Origin: Desulforhopalus sp.
GTDB lineage: Bacteria; Desulfobacterota; Desulfobulbia; Desulfobulbales; Desulfocapsaceae
Direction: 5' to 3'
NCBI GenBank assembly: GCA_030247675.1
Contig: JAOTRX010000003.1
Location: forward strand, 434,001-498,000
DNA: 64,000 bases
Of the stretch, positions 6,965 through 16,023 are shown in pieces (the stretch's first letter is position 1; each line of letters starts with the position of its first letter). Under the pieces are notes generated by a model, which was not told where the DNA came from, searched no databases, and worked only from the letters and a program-made list of their open reading frames with translations. The translations under genes were made by a program, and so were the position numbers.

Positions 6965-8251
6965 ATGTTAACCGCGCTGGTTGTGATTTTTGTTCTGGCT
7001 TATGCATCCATTGCCCTGGAGCATCCGCTAAAGGTTAATAAATCGGCATCGGCGCTCATCGGCGCAGGTTTGCTATGGACCATATATGCCCTTTTGGGTG
7101 GAGATCATCATCTGGTCACGGAAAACCTCAAGGAATCGGTCGCGGCCACCGCCCAGATCGTTTTCTTCCTGATGGGTGCCATGACGATCGTCGAAGTGGT
7201 TGATGCCCATAATGGTTTTTTCGTCATCACCTCACGCATTAAGACCACGAAAATTACCTCTCTGCTGTGGTTGGTTGGTTTCGTTGCCTTCTTTCTCAGT
7301 TCGATTCTCGACAATCTGACGACTACCATTGTTATGATTTCACTGATGAAAAAACTTCTCGATCGTCACGAAGATCGACTGTTTTTCGCTGGAATCATAG
7401 TTATTGCGGCGAACGCCGGCGGTGCCTGGACGCCAATCGGCGATGTCACCACGACGATGCTCTGGATTGGCGGCCAGATTACTACCCTGGCTATTATGAA
7501 GGGTGTCTTTTTACCCTCACTGGCATGCCTTGTGGTTCCTCTGACTCTCCTGACCTTCGTCCTGCGTGGCAAAGAAGTAATTAGTCCCAAAGTGGTGGAA
7601 AGTGACAGCGATATCAGAACGACCCCCTTCGAGCAAAATCTGATGTTTTGTATGGGAATCGGCACCTTGGTGGCTGTACCGATTTTTAAAGGGATCACCC
7701 ATCTGCCGCCTTTTATGGGGATTCTTTTTGGCCTCGGTATTCTCTGGCTTGTCGGAGAGATGCTCCACCGCAACAAAGAAGATGAATTCAAGGAACATCT
7801 TACCCTTGTCGCGGCCCTCAAGCGTATTGACATGAGCTGCATTGTATTCTTTATCGGCATTCTTCTGGCGGTCGCCACTCTGGAGCATACTCATATTCTC
7901 ACCGCCCTTGCCAAATGGCTCGATCAAGCAGTTGGTCGTCAAGACATAATTGTTACCCTCATTGGTCTGGCCAGCGCCGTGGTAGATAACGTGCCGTTGG
8001 TTGCTGCCTCTATGGGCATGTACGATATGGCCACCTATCCTACCGATAGTTTCTTGTGGGAGTTCATGGCCTACTGCGCAGGCACAGGTGGTTCGATATT
8101 GATTATCGGATCGGCAGCCGGTGTTGCCGCCATGGGTCTGGAGAAGATCCATTTCTTCTGGTACGCGAAAAAGATCGGTGGCCTGGCCGCGCTTGGCTAT
8201 TTTGCAGGGATTTTTGTCTATATCATGCAATACAAGATGCTCCATGGCTAA
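6965..8251 (+). CDS. nhaD: NhaD-type Na+/H+ antiporter
   Basis: 428 aa with about eleven to twelve membrane helices, the usual length of NhaD. Recognisable family stretches are the early IALEHPLKVNKSASAL, SSILDNLTTTIVMISL, the central GGAWTPIGDVTTTMLWIGGQ and ASAVVDNVPLVAAS; the acidic residues in the LDN, IGDVTT and VDN segments are those expected in the ion path of the ion-transporter superfamily. It exchanges Na+ (or Li+) for protons across the inner membrane, giving salt and pH homeostasis and helping use of a sodium gradient, which would suit the Na+-linked DASS transporter encoded 1.3 kb downstream. AAAGGAG stands six bases before the ATG, and a sigma-54 promoter match lies upstream. 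Confidence 0.85.
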   Translation: MLTALVVIFVLAYASIALEHPLKVNKSASALIGAGLLWTIYALLGGDHHLVTENLKESVAATAQIVFFLMGAMTIVEVVDAHNGFFVITSRIKTTKITSLLWLVGFVAFFLSSILDNLTTTIVMISLMKKLLDRHEDRLFFAGIIVIAANAGGAWTPIGDVTTTMLWIGGQITTLAIMKGVFLPSLACLVVPLTLLTFVLRGKEVISPKVVESDSDIRTTPFEQNLMFCMGIGTLVAVPIFKGITHLPPFMGILFGLGILWLVGEMLHRNKEDEFKEHLTLVAALKRIDMSCIVFFIGILLAVATLEHTHILTALAKWLDQAVGRQDIIVTLIGLASAVVDNVPLVAASMGMYDMATYPTDSFLWEFMAYCAGTGGSILIIGSAAGVAAMGLEKIHFFWYAKKIGGLAALGYFAGIFVYIMQYKMLHG

Positions 8252-8305
8252 AGCTGAGTGAAGCAGCTTGCCTGCTTAAACGAAACGTATGTCTTCGGTA
8301 TAAGG
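8249..8305 (+). repeat. Dispersed ~55-bp repeat R1, copy A
   Basis: Reads TAAAGCTGAGTGAAGCAGCT, then TGCCTGCTTAAACGAAAC and TCTTCGGTATAAGG. Its first three bases are the TAA stop of nhaD. It is closely similar to the copy at 51119-51177 (minus), whose first bases are likewise a gene's TAA stop. Confidence 0.8.
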
Positions 8306-8357
8306 GTAACTGTTCGATTTTAAAGCCTTAGAAGGCGTACAGCCATTCAAATTATTA

Positions 8358-8405
8358 CAGAGTTGGCTCCTCTTGACCCGTCAGGAGAATGAGGAGCGAA
8401 CTCTG
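8358..8405 (+). terminator. 15-bp hairpin between nhaD and the receiver gene
   Basis: CAGAGTTGGCTCCTC (8358-8372) pairs with GAGGAGCGAACTCTG (8391-8405) with one mismatch across an 18-base loop. No T-run follows, so it may be a factor-dependent terminator, an RNA-processing site or an attenuator rather than an intrinsic terminator. It ends 31 bases before the next start codon. Confidence 0.45.
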
Positions 8406-8436
8406 AGACTAACTTAAACAGTGTGAGGGGAACACA

Positions 8437-8877
8437 ATGGAAAATGAACTGAAAGCCAAGGTGCTGTTGGTCGATGATGAAGAGGACTTCCTGGCAACGC
8501 TGGCCGAACGCCTTGAGTCCAGGGGCCTGAAGGTCAATGCCGTAACCAGCGGTGAACAGGCGGTGGCGAAGGCGGAGAAAGAGGGCTTCGATCTCATCGT
8601 CCTCGACCTGGCCATGCCGGGCATGGACGGTCTTGAGACCCTGAAGCGGATCAAGGCCAAACAGCCGGAGGCGGAGATCATCATCCTCAGCGGTCAGGGC
8701 TCAATCAAGACGAGCATTGAGGCAATGAAGCTCGGGGCCGGCGACTTTATGGAAAAACCGGTCAAAATCTCCGAGCTGCTCGATAAAATCAGCGAGGCCA
8801 AGGACAAACGCTTGCTGGTTCTTGAGTCGAAGAGCGTCAAGGAGATTGAGAAAATTCTGAAATCGAAAGGCTGGTAA
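8437..8877 (+). CDS. Single-domain response regulator (receiver only)
   Basis: 146 aa. A complete receiver fills residues 7-125: acidic pair D13/D14, phospho-acceptor D57 in IVLDLAMPG, switch S85 and K107 in MEKP. The remaining 20 residues are a charged helix (SKSVKEIEKILKSKGW), with no DNA-binding or enzymatic output. GAGGGG precedes the ATG. It heads a REC / CBS / DASS-transporter set (gaps 90 bp, then overlap). Single-domain receivers work by protein contact or in phosphorelays; I infer it acts on a neighbour such as the CBS protein, or passes phosphate between the kinases in this window. Confidence 0.85.
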   Translation: MENELKAKVLLVDDEEDFLATLAERLESRGLKVNAVTSGEQAVAKAEKEGFDLIVLDLAMPGMDGLETLKRIKAKQPEAEIIILSGQGSIKTSIEAMKLGAGDFMEKPVKISELLDKISEAKDKRLLVLESKSVKEIEKILKSKGW

Positions 8878-8967
8878 GCAGGGGCAAATAGTATCTGTGG
8901 CAGAAGCGGTCGAGCGCCAGTTGTTGGTTTGGCCGGCTTTAATACTACTTTTTGAAGGAGAATAATT

Positions 8968-9507
8968 GTGAGTACTGAAAACCAGACGGTACGAGACATC
9001 ATGATACCCCTGTCCGGCTTTCCCTGCATGAAGGAGAGCGGCACGGTGCAGGAGGCCATTCAACAGCTTCGGTCGTTTTGTCCGATCGGCAGCTCCGGTC
9101 CCTGTGGCTTTAGTGAACTGATGGTTGTCGACGACCAGGGCGGCTTGATTGGCCGGGTTACCCAACAGGGCATCCTCAAGGTGCTTTTTGCCACCCTGCT
9201 GGAACCGGTCGATATTAAGAGCTTTGAAGGCAAGACCGCGGAATTTAGTGACCTGTCAACCCTGCTCAACGGCGTGCTGATCAAAGAAGGTGTCCACCAT
9301 CTGAATGCTTCCTTGTCGGCAGTTATAGAGAAAAACGTTCGGGTGCTGCCCGCGGTAACCGATCTCCTGCATGCTATGGCGGTCATGGTCATCTGCAAGG
9401 AAACAGTGTTGCCGGTTGAAGAAAACGGCAAGTTGGTGGGTGTGATCAAGCTTGCCGAGGTCTTCGGAGCCCTCGGCGATAAACTTATAGCAATGAATGG
9501 CAAATAG
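8968..9507 (+). CDS. Tandem CBS-domain protein
   Basis: 179 aa made of two CBS motifs and little else: CBS1 about 8-75 (VRDIMIPLSGFPCM ... LMVVDDQGGLIGRVTQQ) and CBS2 about 110-172 (MAVMVICKETVLPVEENGK, then LVGVIKLAEVF). Such pairs (Bateman modules) bind adenine nucleotides or related ligands and switch a partner. GTG start at 8968 with GAAGGAG seven bases upstream. It overlaps the longest reading of the DASS transporter gene, and a related REC-CBS arrangement recurs at 15.4-16.6 kb, so I infer it gates or senses for the transporter or receiver beside it. The partner is not shown by sequence. Confidence 0.8.
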   Translation: MSTENQTVRDIMIPLSGFPCMKESGTVQEAIQQLRSFCPIGSSGPCGFSELMVVDDQGGLIGRVTQQGILKVLFATLLEPVDIKSFEGKTAEFSDLSTLLNGVLIKEGVHHLNASLSAVIEKNVRVLPAVTDLLHAMAVMVICKETVLPVEENGKLVGVIKLAEVFGALGDKLIAMNGK

Positions 9508-9526
9508 CCAAGAGAGGATGGAGAAC

Positions 9527-11008
9527 ATGTCATCTACATATGTTGAGGCGGCGGAGGCCAAGGCTCCGTTTGACTGGAAGAGGGTGTTTTTCCTCGTTCT
9601 GGGGGTTGTTCTGTTTTGTGTTATTTATTATTCCCCGGCCTGGCCGGATGCCGTCGACCCGATGGGCAAGCATTTCAACCTAAGCGTTGAAGGGAAAGGC
9701 GCTCTGGCGGTTTTTGCCCTGGCCGCCACCTGGTGGATCTTTGAGGTGCTGCCGATCGGTGTCACCGGTATCGCCATCGGTGTCGTTCAGGCGATGTTTC
9801 TTATCAGAAAGCCGGAAGTCGCCTTTAAGGACTTCATGGACCCCTCGGTCCTCTTTATCTTTGGTTCCATAGTTATCGGCCTGGTCTTTACCAAGAGCGG
9901 CCTGACCAAGAGAATGGCCTATAAGATGCTGTCGATCGTCGGCGAAAAGACCAGTATGATCTATCTCGGCTGCTTCGTTATGACCGTGGCCTTGACCCAT
10001 TTGATGGCCCATACCGCGGTTGCCGCCACCATGTTCCCCTTGCTCATGGCCATTAACGCCCTGTATTCTGATGACGACCGGCCAACCAAATTCGGCAAAG
10101 GCCTCTTTATCGGTATGGCCTATGTAGCTGGTGCCGGGAGTATTATCACCCTGCTTGGATCCGCCCGTGCCGCCGTGGCCATCGCCTTCTTCAAGGAGAT
10201 GACCGGTAAAGAGGTAAGCTTCTTCGAGTTAACCTACTATCTCTTGCCACTAGGTTGGCTGATGACCTTCTTGATCTGGGGCATGATAATGGTGCTTTGC
10301 AAGCCGGAGAAGGCAGTTATCCCCGGTTTGAAGGAAAAGGCAAAGCGTATGTATTCAGAACTGGGTGGATGGAGCAAAAATGAGATCCTGACCCTGGTGA
10401 TTGTTCTCTCGGTTATTATCATCATTGCCGCCAAAAACTGGGTACCTGCTCTGAAAACAATCGACAAAACCGCCATTCTACTTACTTCCACACTGCTGTT
10501 CTTTGTTCTCAATATTCTAAAAGTTGAGGACCTTGAGGATATCCCTTGGAATATTATCCTCCTCTTCGGTGGAGCCATGTCCATCGGCTTCTGTCTGTGG
10601 CAGACCCATGCCGCCGAATGGCTGGCCGTCAACTGGCTGGCTTTGTTCAAAGACGCCTCGGGAATCGTATTCATCCTTGGCATCGCCTTCTTTGTCATGG
10701 TTATGACCAACTTCATCATGAACGTTGCTGCCATCGCCATCTCCCTGCCGGTGGCCCTGGTTATCGCTCCCTATCTTGGGGTGGCCGGCGAGGTAATCTT
10801 CTACGCTTCGCTTGCTACCGCCGGTATGCCGTTCTTCCTGCTCATCGGTGCGGCTCCGAATGCCATTGCCTACGGCTCCAAGCAGTTCAGTGCCGGTGAG
10901 TTCTTTCGCTACGGTATTATGGCCAGCGTCGTGCTGATGATCGCCGTATGGATTTGCGTCCAGATCATCTGGCCGGTCATGGGTATGCCGATATTATTAG
11001 CGAAGTAA
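9527..11008 (+). CDS. DASS/SLC13-family sodium:anion symporter with altered SNT motifs
   Basis: 493 aa, eleven to twelve membrane helices. Fold and length fit the divalent anion:Na+ symporters (INDY, SLC13). Landmarks: WWIFEVLPIGVTGI near 69-82, MDPSVLFIFGSIVIG near 104-118 and the paired hairpin tips at 161-163 and 398-400. In carboxylate carriers those tips read SNT; here they read AHT and MNV, so Na+/substrate coordination is changed and the substrate is open (sulfate or another sulfur oxyanion is an inference from context). I use ATG 9527, which has GAGAGG/GGAG upstream; ATG 9497 would add ten residues and overlap the CBS gene. A hairpin follows the stop. Confidence 0.75.
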   Translation: MSSTYVEAAEAKAPFDWKRVFFLVLGVVLFCVIYYSPAWPDAVDPMGKHFNLSVEGKGALAVFALAATWWIFEVLPIGVTGIAIGVVQAMFLIRKPEVAFKDFMDPSVLFIFGSIVIGLVFTKSGLTKRMAYKMLSIVGEKTSMIYLGCFVMTVALTHLMAHTAVAATMFPLLMAINALYSDDDRPTKFGKGLFIGMAYVAGAGSIITLLGSARAAVAIAFFKEMTGKEVSFFELTYYLLPLGWLMTFLIWGMIMVLCKPEKAVIPGLKEKAKRMYSELGGWSKNEILTLVIVLSVIIIIAAKNWVPALKTIDKTAILLTSTLLFFVLNILKVEDLEDIPWNIILLFGGAMSIGFCLWQTHAAEWLAVNWLALFKDASGIVFILGIAFFVMVMTNFIMNVAAIAISLPVALVIAPYLGVAGEVIFYASLATAGMPFFLLIGAAPNAIAYGSKQFSAGEFFRYGIMASVVLMIAVWICVQIIWPVMGMPILLAK

Positions 11009-11028
11009 TTCTTACTGACTCAGTGCAA

Positions 11029-11059
11029 GGGGCAACCGGGCAATACGCTTTGTTGCCCC
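11029..11059 (+). terminator. 8-bp GC-rich hairpin after the DASS gene
   Basis: GGGGCAAC (11029-11036) pairs with GTTGCCCC (11052-11059). It lies 20 bases after the transporter stop and 42 bases before the next receiver gene. There is no T-tract, so termination may be partial. Confidence 0.4.
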
Positions 11060-11101
11060 TGATGCTGAATAAATAATGTCCACTCTGTTCTCGAGAGGCT
11101 T

Positions 11102-11491
11102 ATGTTGGGTAAAACTAGAATGATGAGGGTCCTGGTTGTAGACGATGAGGTGGAATTCGCCTCTACTCTTACCGAACGTCTGTGCTTAAGAAAGATCAAG
11201 GCGGAAAGTGTCTTTTGCGGCGAAGATGTTCTGCCGGCCGTTTCTCGTTTTCAGCCGGCCGTTATTATCCTCGATCTCGATATGCCCGATATCACCGGCT
11301 TTGAACTTTTGTCACGGATCAAGGTGGTTGATCCAACTATTGAGGTGATCCTTCTCACCGGTCACGGCTCCTTTGAGGCAGGGATTACCGGCATGGAACT
11401 CGGTGCCTTTGATTATATCACAAAACCGGTCGATCTTAACCAGCTTATGGGTAAAATCTCCGAGGCTTACAAAAAGCAGAAAAGCGTTTAG
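11102..11491 (+). CDS. Single-domain response regulator (receiver only)
   Basis: 129 aa; D14/D15, phospho-acceptor D58 in IILDLDMPD, T in LLTGHGS and K in YITKPV are all present. It lacks an output domain and ends with a short basic tail (EAYKKQKSV). GAGAGG lies four bases before ATG 11102; the ATGs at codons 7 and 8 are possible alternatives. The next gene, 145 bp on, is a sigma-54 activator that has a PAS domain instead of its own receiver, so this receiver may act with it. It belongs to the same subfamily as the receivers at 15352, 21990, 30307 and 32657 (shared LLTGHAS and FDYxMKP). Confidence 0.85.
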   Translation: MLGKTRMMRVLVVDDEVEFASTLTERLCLRKIKAESVFCGEDVLPAVSRFQPAVIILDLDMPDITGFELLSRIKVVDPTIEVILLTGHGSFEAGITGMELGAFDYITKPVDLNQLMGKISEAYKKQKSV

Positions 11492-11636
11492 GCGCGATAG
11501 CTTGCCGTTTCTTGCTTGTCCTTTTCTTTGGACTTGCACCACGGTAATTTCTCTGCTTTGATACGGTAGGTTTCATTGCCTGAGTTACCGAGGATATTTC
11601 TACCGTTTATGCCATCTTGATGAAATATTTACGCCG

Positions 11637-13085
11637 ATGATGAGAAAAACCTTTGCCGTGCCTGGCGTAATCGCCCTTGACGACCTTTTGGCGGGATTTC
11701 CCCATGCTGCTGCCTGTCTTGATGAGGGCTTCAAAATCGTTGCCGTCAATAATCGGTTCGAGGCAATGACTGGCTATGGCCGCGATGTTGCGGTTGGCGT
11801 ATATGCTGACTTTATTGTCCGCAGCAACATGGGCAATAGCCGGGGGCAAGTTTTTCAGAAGGTCGCCGAAAGTGGTGAGGCGGCATCCATTGAGGGAGAT
11901 ATCATCAACCGAAGCCGCAAAAAGGTTGCAGTGCGCTTTACCGTTTCCCGGTTGCGGACCAAGCGTGGTGGCCGGTCAAAAGGATTATTGTTGGTCTTAG
12001 AAGATATCTCTGGCCAGCAGACATCATCGCAAGGAGTTCGTTTAGGCGGAGGCCGGGCTTCAGATATCATCGGTCACAGTCCGAAGATGCAGGCGATTTT
12101 CGACATCATGCCGCTTATGGCCCACACCGAAGCGTCGATCCTTATAACCGGTGAGACTGGTACCGGCAAGGACAAGATCGCCGAGACCATTCATCGTAAT
12201 TCATCGCGGGGCAAATACCAGTTCGTCAAGATCAATTGTGGTGCTCTGCCTCCTGAACTTCTCGAGTCCGAGTTGTTCGGCCATGTCAAGGGGGCCTTTA
12301 CTGGAGCGGTTCGAGACAAACAGGGGATGTTTAAACTGGCGGACAAAGGAACGATTTTTCTCACTGAGATCGGCGATATGCCCCTGCCGTTGCAAGTCAA
12401 GTTGCTGTCGGTCCTTGATGACCGGGCCTTCTATCCGGTTGGCGGTGAACGGAAGGAAAAGGTTGATGTCCGAGTCATTGCCGCCACCCACCGTTCCCTT
12501 CACGACCAGGTCGAACGCCGGGTATTTCGCGAAGACCTGTTCTATCGCCTGAATGTGCTGCATATTCATCTGCCACCACTGCGCGAGCGAGAAGGGGATA
12601 TCCGTTTCCTTCTTGATTATTTCCTTCAGGATTACGCGACCAGGTTGGGCAAAGAGGTCCAGACCTTTTCAGAATCCGCCTTGGTCCATCTTCTTGCTTA
12701 CCCTTATCCCGGCAACATCCGAGAACTGCGAAATATAGTCGAATACTGCGCAAATGTTTGCCGTAAACAGGATATAGGTAAGGACGATCTTCCTCGTTAC
12801 TTATTTGACCGGTTGCCTGTGTCCCGGTCTGCTGACGGTTTGCCGGTCAAACCAGAGCCGACAGGAGAGGTAATGCGGGCGGTTGGGGATGGTGCAAAGA
12901 AAGAAATACCAATTACCCCAGCAACAGGGCGACGGGTCGGTGGCGATAACTGGACGGCGATTGAGAAGGAGATGATTCTTCAGGCCCTTACCGCCGGTAA
13001 GGGCAATCGGCAAAAAGCAGCGGAACTGCTGGGTTGGGGGCGGACTACCCTCTGGCGGAAAATTCGTCAATACGATCTGGCATGA
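11637..13085 (+). CDS. PAS-AAA+-Fis sigma-54 activator with Walker B D-to-T change
   Basis: 482 aa. N-terminal PAS-like sensor about 10-128 (HAAACLDEGFKIVAVNNRFE, then a C-terminal VLEDISG strand), AAA+ domain about 145-385, and C-terminal Fis helix-turn-helix (NRQKAAELLGWGRTTLWRKI). Walker A is GETGTGKD (G172 onward, Asp where Glu is usual), GAFTGA is intact, but Walker B reads FLTEIGD: Thr243 replaces the Mg-binding Asp, while Glu244 remains. ATP hydrolysis may therefore be weak or differently controlled. ATG 11637 has no clear ribosome site. It lies just upstream of a NifX-like gene and a sensor kinase (13.1-15.3 kb). Confidence 0.85.
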   Translation: MMRKTFAVPGVIALDDLLAGFPHAAACLDEGFKIVAVNNRFEAMTGYGRDVAVGVYADFIVRSNMGNSRGQVFQKVAESGEAASIEGDIINRSRKKVAVRFTVSRLRTKRGGRSKGLLLVLEDISGQQTSSQGVRLGGGRASDIIGHSPKMQAIFDIMPLMAHTEASILITGETGTGKDKIAETIHRNSSRGKYQFVKINCGALPPELLESELFGHVKGAFTGAVRDKQGMFKLADKGTIFLTEIGDMPLPLQVKLLSVLDDRAFYPVGGERKEKVDVRVIAATHRSLHDQVERRVFREDLFYRLNVLHIHLPPLREREGDIRFLLDYFLQDYATRLGKEVQTFSESALVHLLAYPYPGNIRELRNIVEYCANVCRKQDIGKDDLPRYLFDRLPVSRSADGLPVKPEPTGEVMRAVGDGAKKEIPITPATGRRVGGDNWTAIEKEMILQALTAGKGNRQKAAELLGWGRTTLWRKIRQYDLA

Positions 13086-13089
13086 TACA

Positions 13090-13464
13090 ATGAAAACATC
13101 GATGAAGGAGAAAACAAAGATCCTTATCACTGCTCAGGGAGATTTTGTTGCCCAGCGTTTTGATTTGGCCGCCGAGGTGGTAATCGCCACGGTCGAAAAC
13201 GGCGAACCGGCCGGTAAATCGCGAACCATCATCATGGATCGACCGTCACCGGAAGATCTCTGCAATATGATAATGGAGGAAGATATTGCCATGGTGATCT
13301 GCGGTGGCATTGAAGACCGGCATTATCAGTTTCTCACCTGGAAGAAAATAGAGGTGATAGATTCTGTTATAGGCGATTATCAGTCGGTTCTGAAAAAAGC
13401 CATTGCCGGCGATCTTCAATCGGGTGATCTGTTATTGCTGGCACGAGGGGACTTGAGCTTGTGA
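13090..13464 (+). CDS. NifX/NifB-type iron-molybdenum-cofactor-binding-like protein
   Basis: 124 aa, one domain of the dinitrogenase Fe-Mo cofactor family: KILITAQGDFVAQRFDLAAE (strand, loop, then the 'RFD' turn where the family has HFG), VIATVENGE, and VICGGIEDRHYQFL, ending with a helix before GDLQSG. Proteins of this fold carry or bind Fe-S or Fe-Mo cofactors in nitrogenase assembly, but many stand-alone members have unknown roles. No nif gene is in the window. It starts four bases after the stop of the PAS-sigma-54 activator and is probably co-transcribed with it, so a link between the activator and a metal/redox signal is an inference. Confidence 0.7.
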   Translation: MKTSMKEKTKILITAQGDFVAQRFDLAAEVVIATVENGEPAGKSRTIIMDRPSPEDLCNMIMEEDIAMVICGGIEDRHYQFLTWKKIEVIDSVIGDYQSVLKKAIAGDLQSGDLLLLARGDLSL

Positions 13465-13571
13465 TTGAGAATGACAGATGAAGGCGGACCGGTTGCTCCT
13501 CGCCCTTTTCACCAAATGCATTCTAAGGGCAAGCCGCAAATTTCTAAGGTTCTAAGAGGATGGATACCGAT

Positions 13572-15293
13572 ATGGAAATAAGCCACTACAAAAAGGTATG
13601 GTGGCGATTGATCAGTGTTTTTTGTTTTCTGACAATCGTGCCGGTGACTATTTTGATTCTGGTGACCACCAGTAGTCTTCGTGATGCGGCGATCGAGAAA
13701 ATCGAAGTGTCAATCGGCAGGTTAATTGAGCATAAAAAGGACGTTGTCGCCCTCTTTCTCAAGGAAAAAGAAGACCTACTGACGATGATCGTCGGCATGT
13801 ATCCAGTTTCCTTTCTCGGTCAGCAGGAAAACCTTGATAAGCTGTTCATCGCCATTAATAAGGCTGGTGGCATTGTCGATTTGCATGTTATCAATTCTTC
13901 CGGCAAGCAAATGGCCTATGTCGGCCCGTACGCTGAGAGCCTTGTCGGGAAAAATTATTATGATACCCAATGGTTTCAGGATGTTTTGATTGGCGGCAGC
14001 CATGTCAGTGATGTCTTTCTGGGTTTCCGCAATGTACCGCACTTCGTGGTGGCGGTGTCTGATCCTTTGAAGACGTATGTGCTGCGGGCGACGATCAATT
14101 CCGATCAGTTCAATAAACTTCTCCTCAGCTCGCAGATGGGCCCGCATGGAGAGTCTTTTATCGTCAATAAAGAAGGTGTGCTCCAGACACCAAGCCGATC
14201 GGGACAGACTGAGTTGACCAGTGAAGACAGGCTTCTCCTGGAACACCATGAAGGGACCAAAACAATCAATCGAGAAGGAAGCGGGGTCGTCGACACTGCG
14301 GATAAAGCCTCGACCACCAACTTGGAAGCAGTGGCGATCACTAAAAGAAGCGAGACCATCATTGCCACCAGATGGGTGAAGGACGGCCAATGGTGCCTCA
14401 TTGTCAAGGCCTTGGTCGATGATTCACTCGGACCGTATTACCGTCTCAGTAAAAGTATTATTATCGGGATTATTTCAACAAGTGCAATCTTTCTTCTTAT
14501 TGCCGGCATACTGATCAGCTATTTTTTACAGCGGATCGAGAAAGAGGATCGCAAGCGCTCTGAACTTGGTCTTCAGTTGGTGCAGATGGAGAAGATGGCT
14601 ACGGTTGGCCGGCTCGCCGCCGGAATTGCCCATGAGATTAACAATCCGCTGCAGATGATCACCAGTCAGGCCGGGTGGATTGGCGAATTGCTGCCGGAAG
14701 AGGACCCGGACAAGATCAAGAATCTTGGCGAATATCAAAAATCCATAGAACAGATCAAACAACACGTGCGTCGGGCTGGGGCAATCACCCATCGGCTTCT
14801 CGGATTTTCGCGAAAGATATCGGCGGAGAAAGAGAATGTGCAAATCAATCATTTAATTGAAGAAGCTATTTCCTTTGTCGAAAGAGATGCCGGATATAAT
14901 AATATCGTCATCGTCAGAAAGTTCGCCGAGGATCTGCCTGGCACCACAACCGACGGACCTCAGCTGCAGCAGGTGTTTCTAAATCTCATCAATAATGCCA
15001 TTGATGAATTGGATCAGGACGGGGTGCTGCAGATTAGCACCTCGGTAGATGGTAATAATCTGGTTGCCGAGTTTGCCGACAGCGGCCACGGCATTAAGCC
15101 TGAAAATCTGAAACGAATTTTCGATCCTTTTTTTACCACCAAAGATCCGGGCAAGGGAACCGGACTTGGACTCTATATCAGTTATGACATTGTCAAGAAG
15201 CTCGGCGGAACCATAAGTGCCGCCAACAGGACCAGCGGAGGTGCGGTCTTTACCGTTGTTTTACCGATTGTTAACCTCGGATCGGGGCAGTGA
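13572..15293 (+). CDS. dCache-type membrane sensor histidine kinase
   Basis: 573 aa. TM1 about 13-35, periplasmic double-Cache-like sensor about 40-300 (YVGPY and [11 protein letters not shown] are typical Cache signatures), TM2 about 296-320, then HisKA with H354 ([11 protein letters not shown]) and HATPase with N, G1 (DSGHGIK), F (FDPFFTTK) and G2 (GTGLGLY) boxes. I use ATG 13572: the ATG at 13560 touches the GAGG ribosome site, and the start at 13572 gives the same spacing to the KxWW motif as its paralogue at 33050-34705. It is followed 58 bases later by a stand-alone receiver, the same kinase-receiver pairing seen twice more in the window. Confidence 0.9.
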   Translation: MEISHYKKVWWRLISVFCFLTIVPVTILILVTTSSLRDAAIEKIEVSIGRLIEHKKDVVALFLKEKEDLLTMIVGMYPVSFLGQQENLDKLFIAINKAGGIVDLHVINSSGKQMAYVGPYAESLVGKNYYDTQWFQDVLIGGSHVSDVFLGFRNVPHFVVAVSDPLKTYVLRATINSDQFNKLLLSSQMGPHGESFIVNKEGVLQTPSRSGQTELTSEDRLLLEHHEGTKTINREGSGVVDTADKASTTNLEAVAITKRSETIIATRWVKDGQWCLIVKALVDDSLGPYYRLSKSIIIGIISTSAIFLLIAGILISYFLQRIEKEDRKRSELGLQLVQMEKMATVGRLAAGIAHEINNPLQMITSQAGWIGELLPEEDPDKIKNLGEYQKSIEQIKQHVRRAGAITHRLLGFSRKISAEKENVQINHLIEEAISFVERDAGYNNIVIVRKFAEDLPGTTTDGPQLQQVFLNLINNAIDELDQDGVLQISTSVDGNNLVAEFADSGHGIKPENLKRIFDPFFTTKDPGKGTGLGLYISYDIVKKLGGTISAANRTSGGAVFTVVLPIVNLGSGQ

Positions 15294-15351
15294 TTGGCGA
15301 CGATGGGTGCCTTCGCAGAAGGAATTTTAAAATCCAAAAAGGAGAAATGCC

Positions 15352-15780
15352 ATGAGAGAGTTTAATGTACTGGTAGTCGATGATGAACAGGAGTTTCGCG
15401 ATATTACAATAAAAAGACTAGAAAAACGCGGCTTGAAGGTGAAAGGCGCGGAAAGTGGAGAAAAGGCCCTGGAGATCCTCGAACACAGCTATACCGATGT
15501 TGTTCTCCTTGATGTGAAAATGCCGGGTTTGGATGGCATCGAGACCTTGCGGCGGATTCGTACCCTGAAACCTTTGGTCGAGGTGGTCCTGCTGACCGGT
15601 CATGCCTCGGTTGATTCGGGAATTGAGGGCATGAAACTCGGGGCCTTTGATTATTTAATGAAACCTATCGATCTTGAACCGCTTGTCGAGAAGTTGTCCG
15701 ATGCATACGAGAAGAAACGGCTTCATCAGGATAAAATCGAACAAGCGGAAATAAAAAGGAACTTATCCAGGCCCGCCTGA
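15352..15780 (+). CDS. Single-domain response regulator paired with the dCache kinase
   Basis: 142 aa. D10/D11, phospho-acceptor D54 in VLLDVKMPG, T in LLTGHAS and K in YLMKPI. After the receiver comes a 25-residue charged helix (KKRLHQDKIEQAEIKRN). AAAAAGGAG precedes the ATG, a strong ribosome site. It is probably phosphorylated by the kinase encoded just upstream. It is a close duplicate of the receiver at 21990-22418, which shares the same tail, so one kinase might serve both. Confidence 0.88.
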   Translation: MREFNVLVVDDEQEFRDITIKRLEKRGLKVKGAESGEKALEILEHSYTDVVLLDVKMPGLDGIETLRRIRTLKPLVEVVLLTGHASVDSGIEGMKLGAFDYLMKPIDLEPLVEKLSDAYEKKRLHQDKIEQAEIKRNLSRPA

Positions 15781-15902
15781 TTGATTTCCTGCGAGATGTT
15801 GAGAGTTCGGTTATATTCTCGACTCCTTGCAATTCTTCACGGCTGGGTGTTGGTACGCTGAAAACACAGTAAGGCAAGAGAATCGACATGTAGTCTTGAT
15901 CG

Positions 15903-15935
15903 ATGCAGCCATGCACAAGAAGAGGGGGGCTGCAT
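15903..15935 (+). terminator. Hairpin after the kinase-receiver pair
   Basis: ATGCAGCC (15903-15910) pairs with GGCTGCAT (15928-15935). It lies 122 bases past the receiver stop and 88 bases before the next start. No T-run follows directly; a run of T occurs further on at about 15999-16007. Confidence 0.3.
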
Positions 15936-16023
15936 GTCCGATTTTGCACTATTATGGTTTTGGTAGAGTTGGGTAGCAGGATGAACCCTGTTTGGTAGTT
16001 TTTTTTTCTGCTTGGGACATAAC

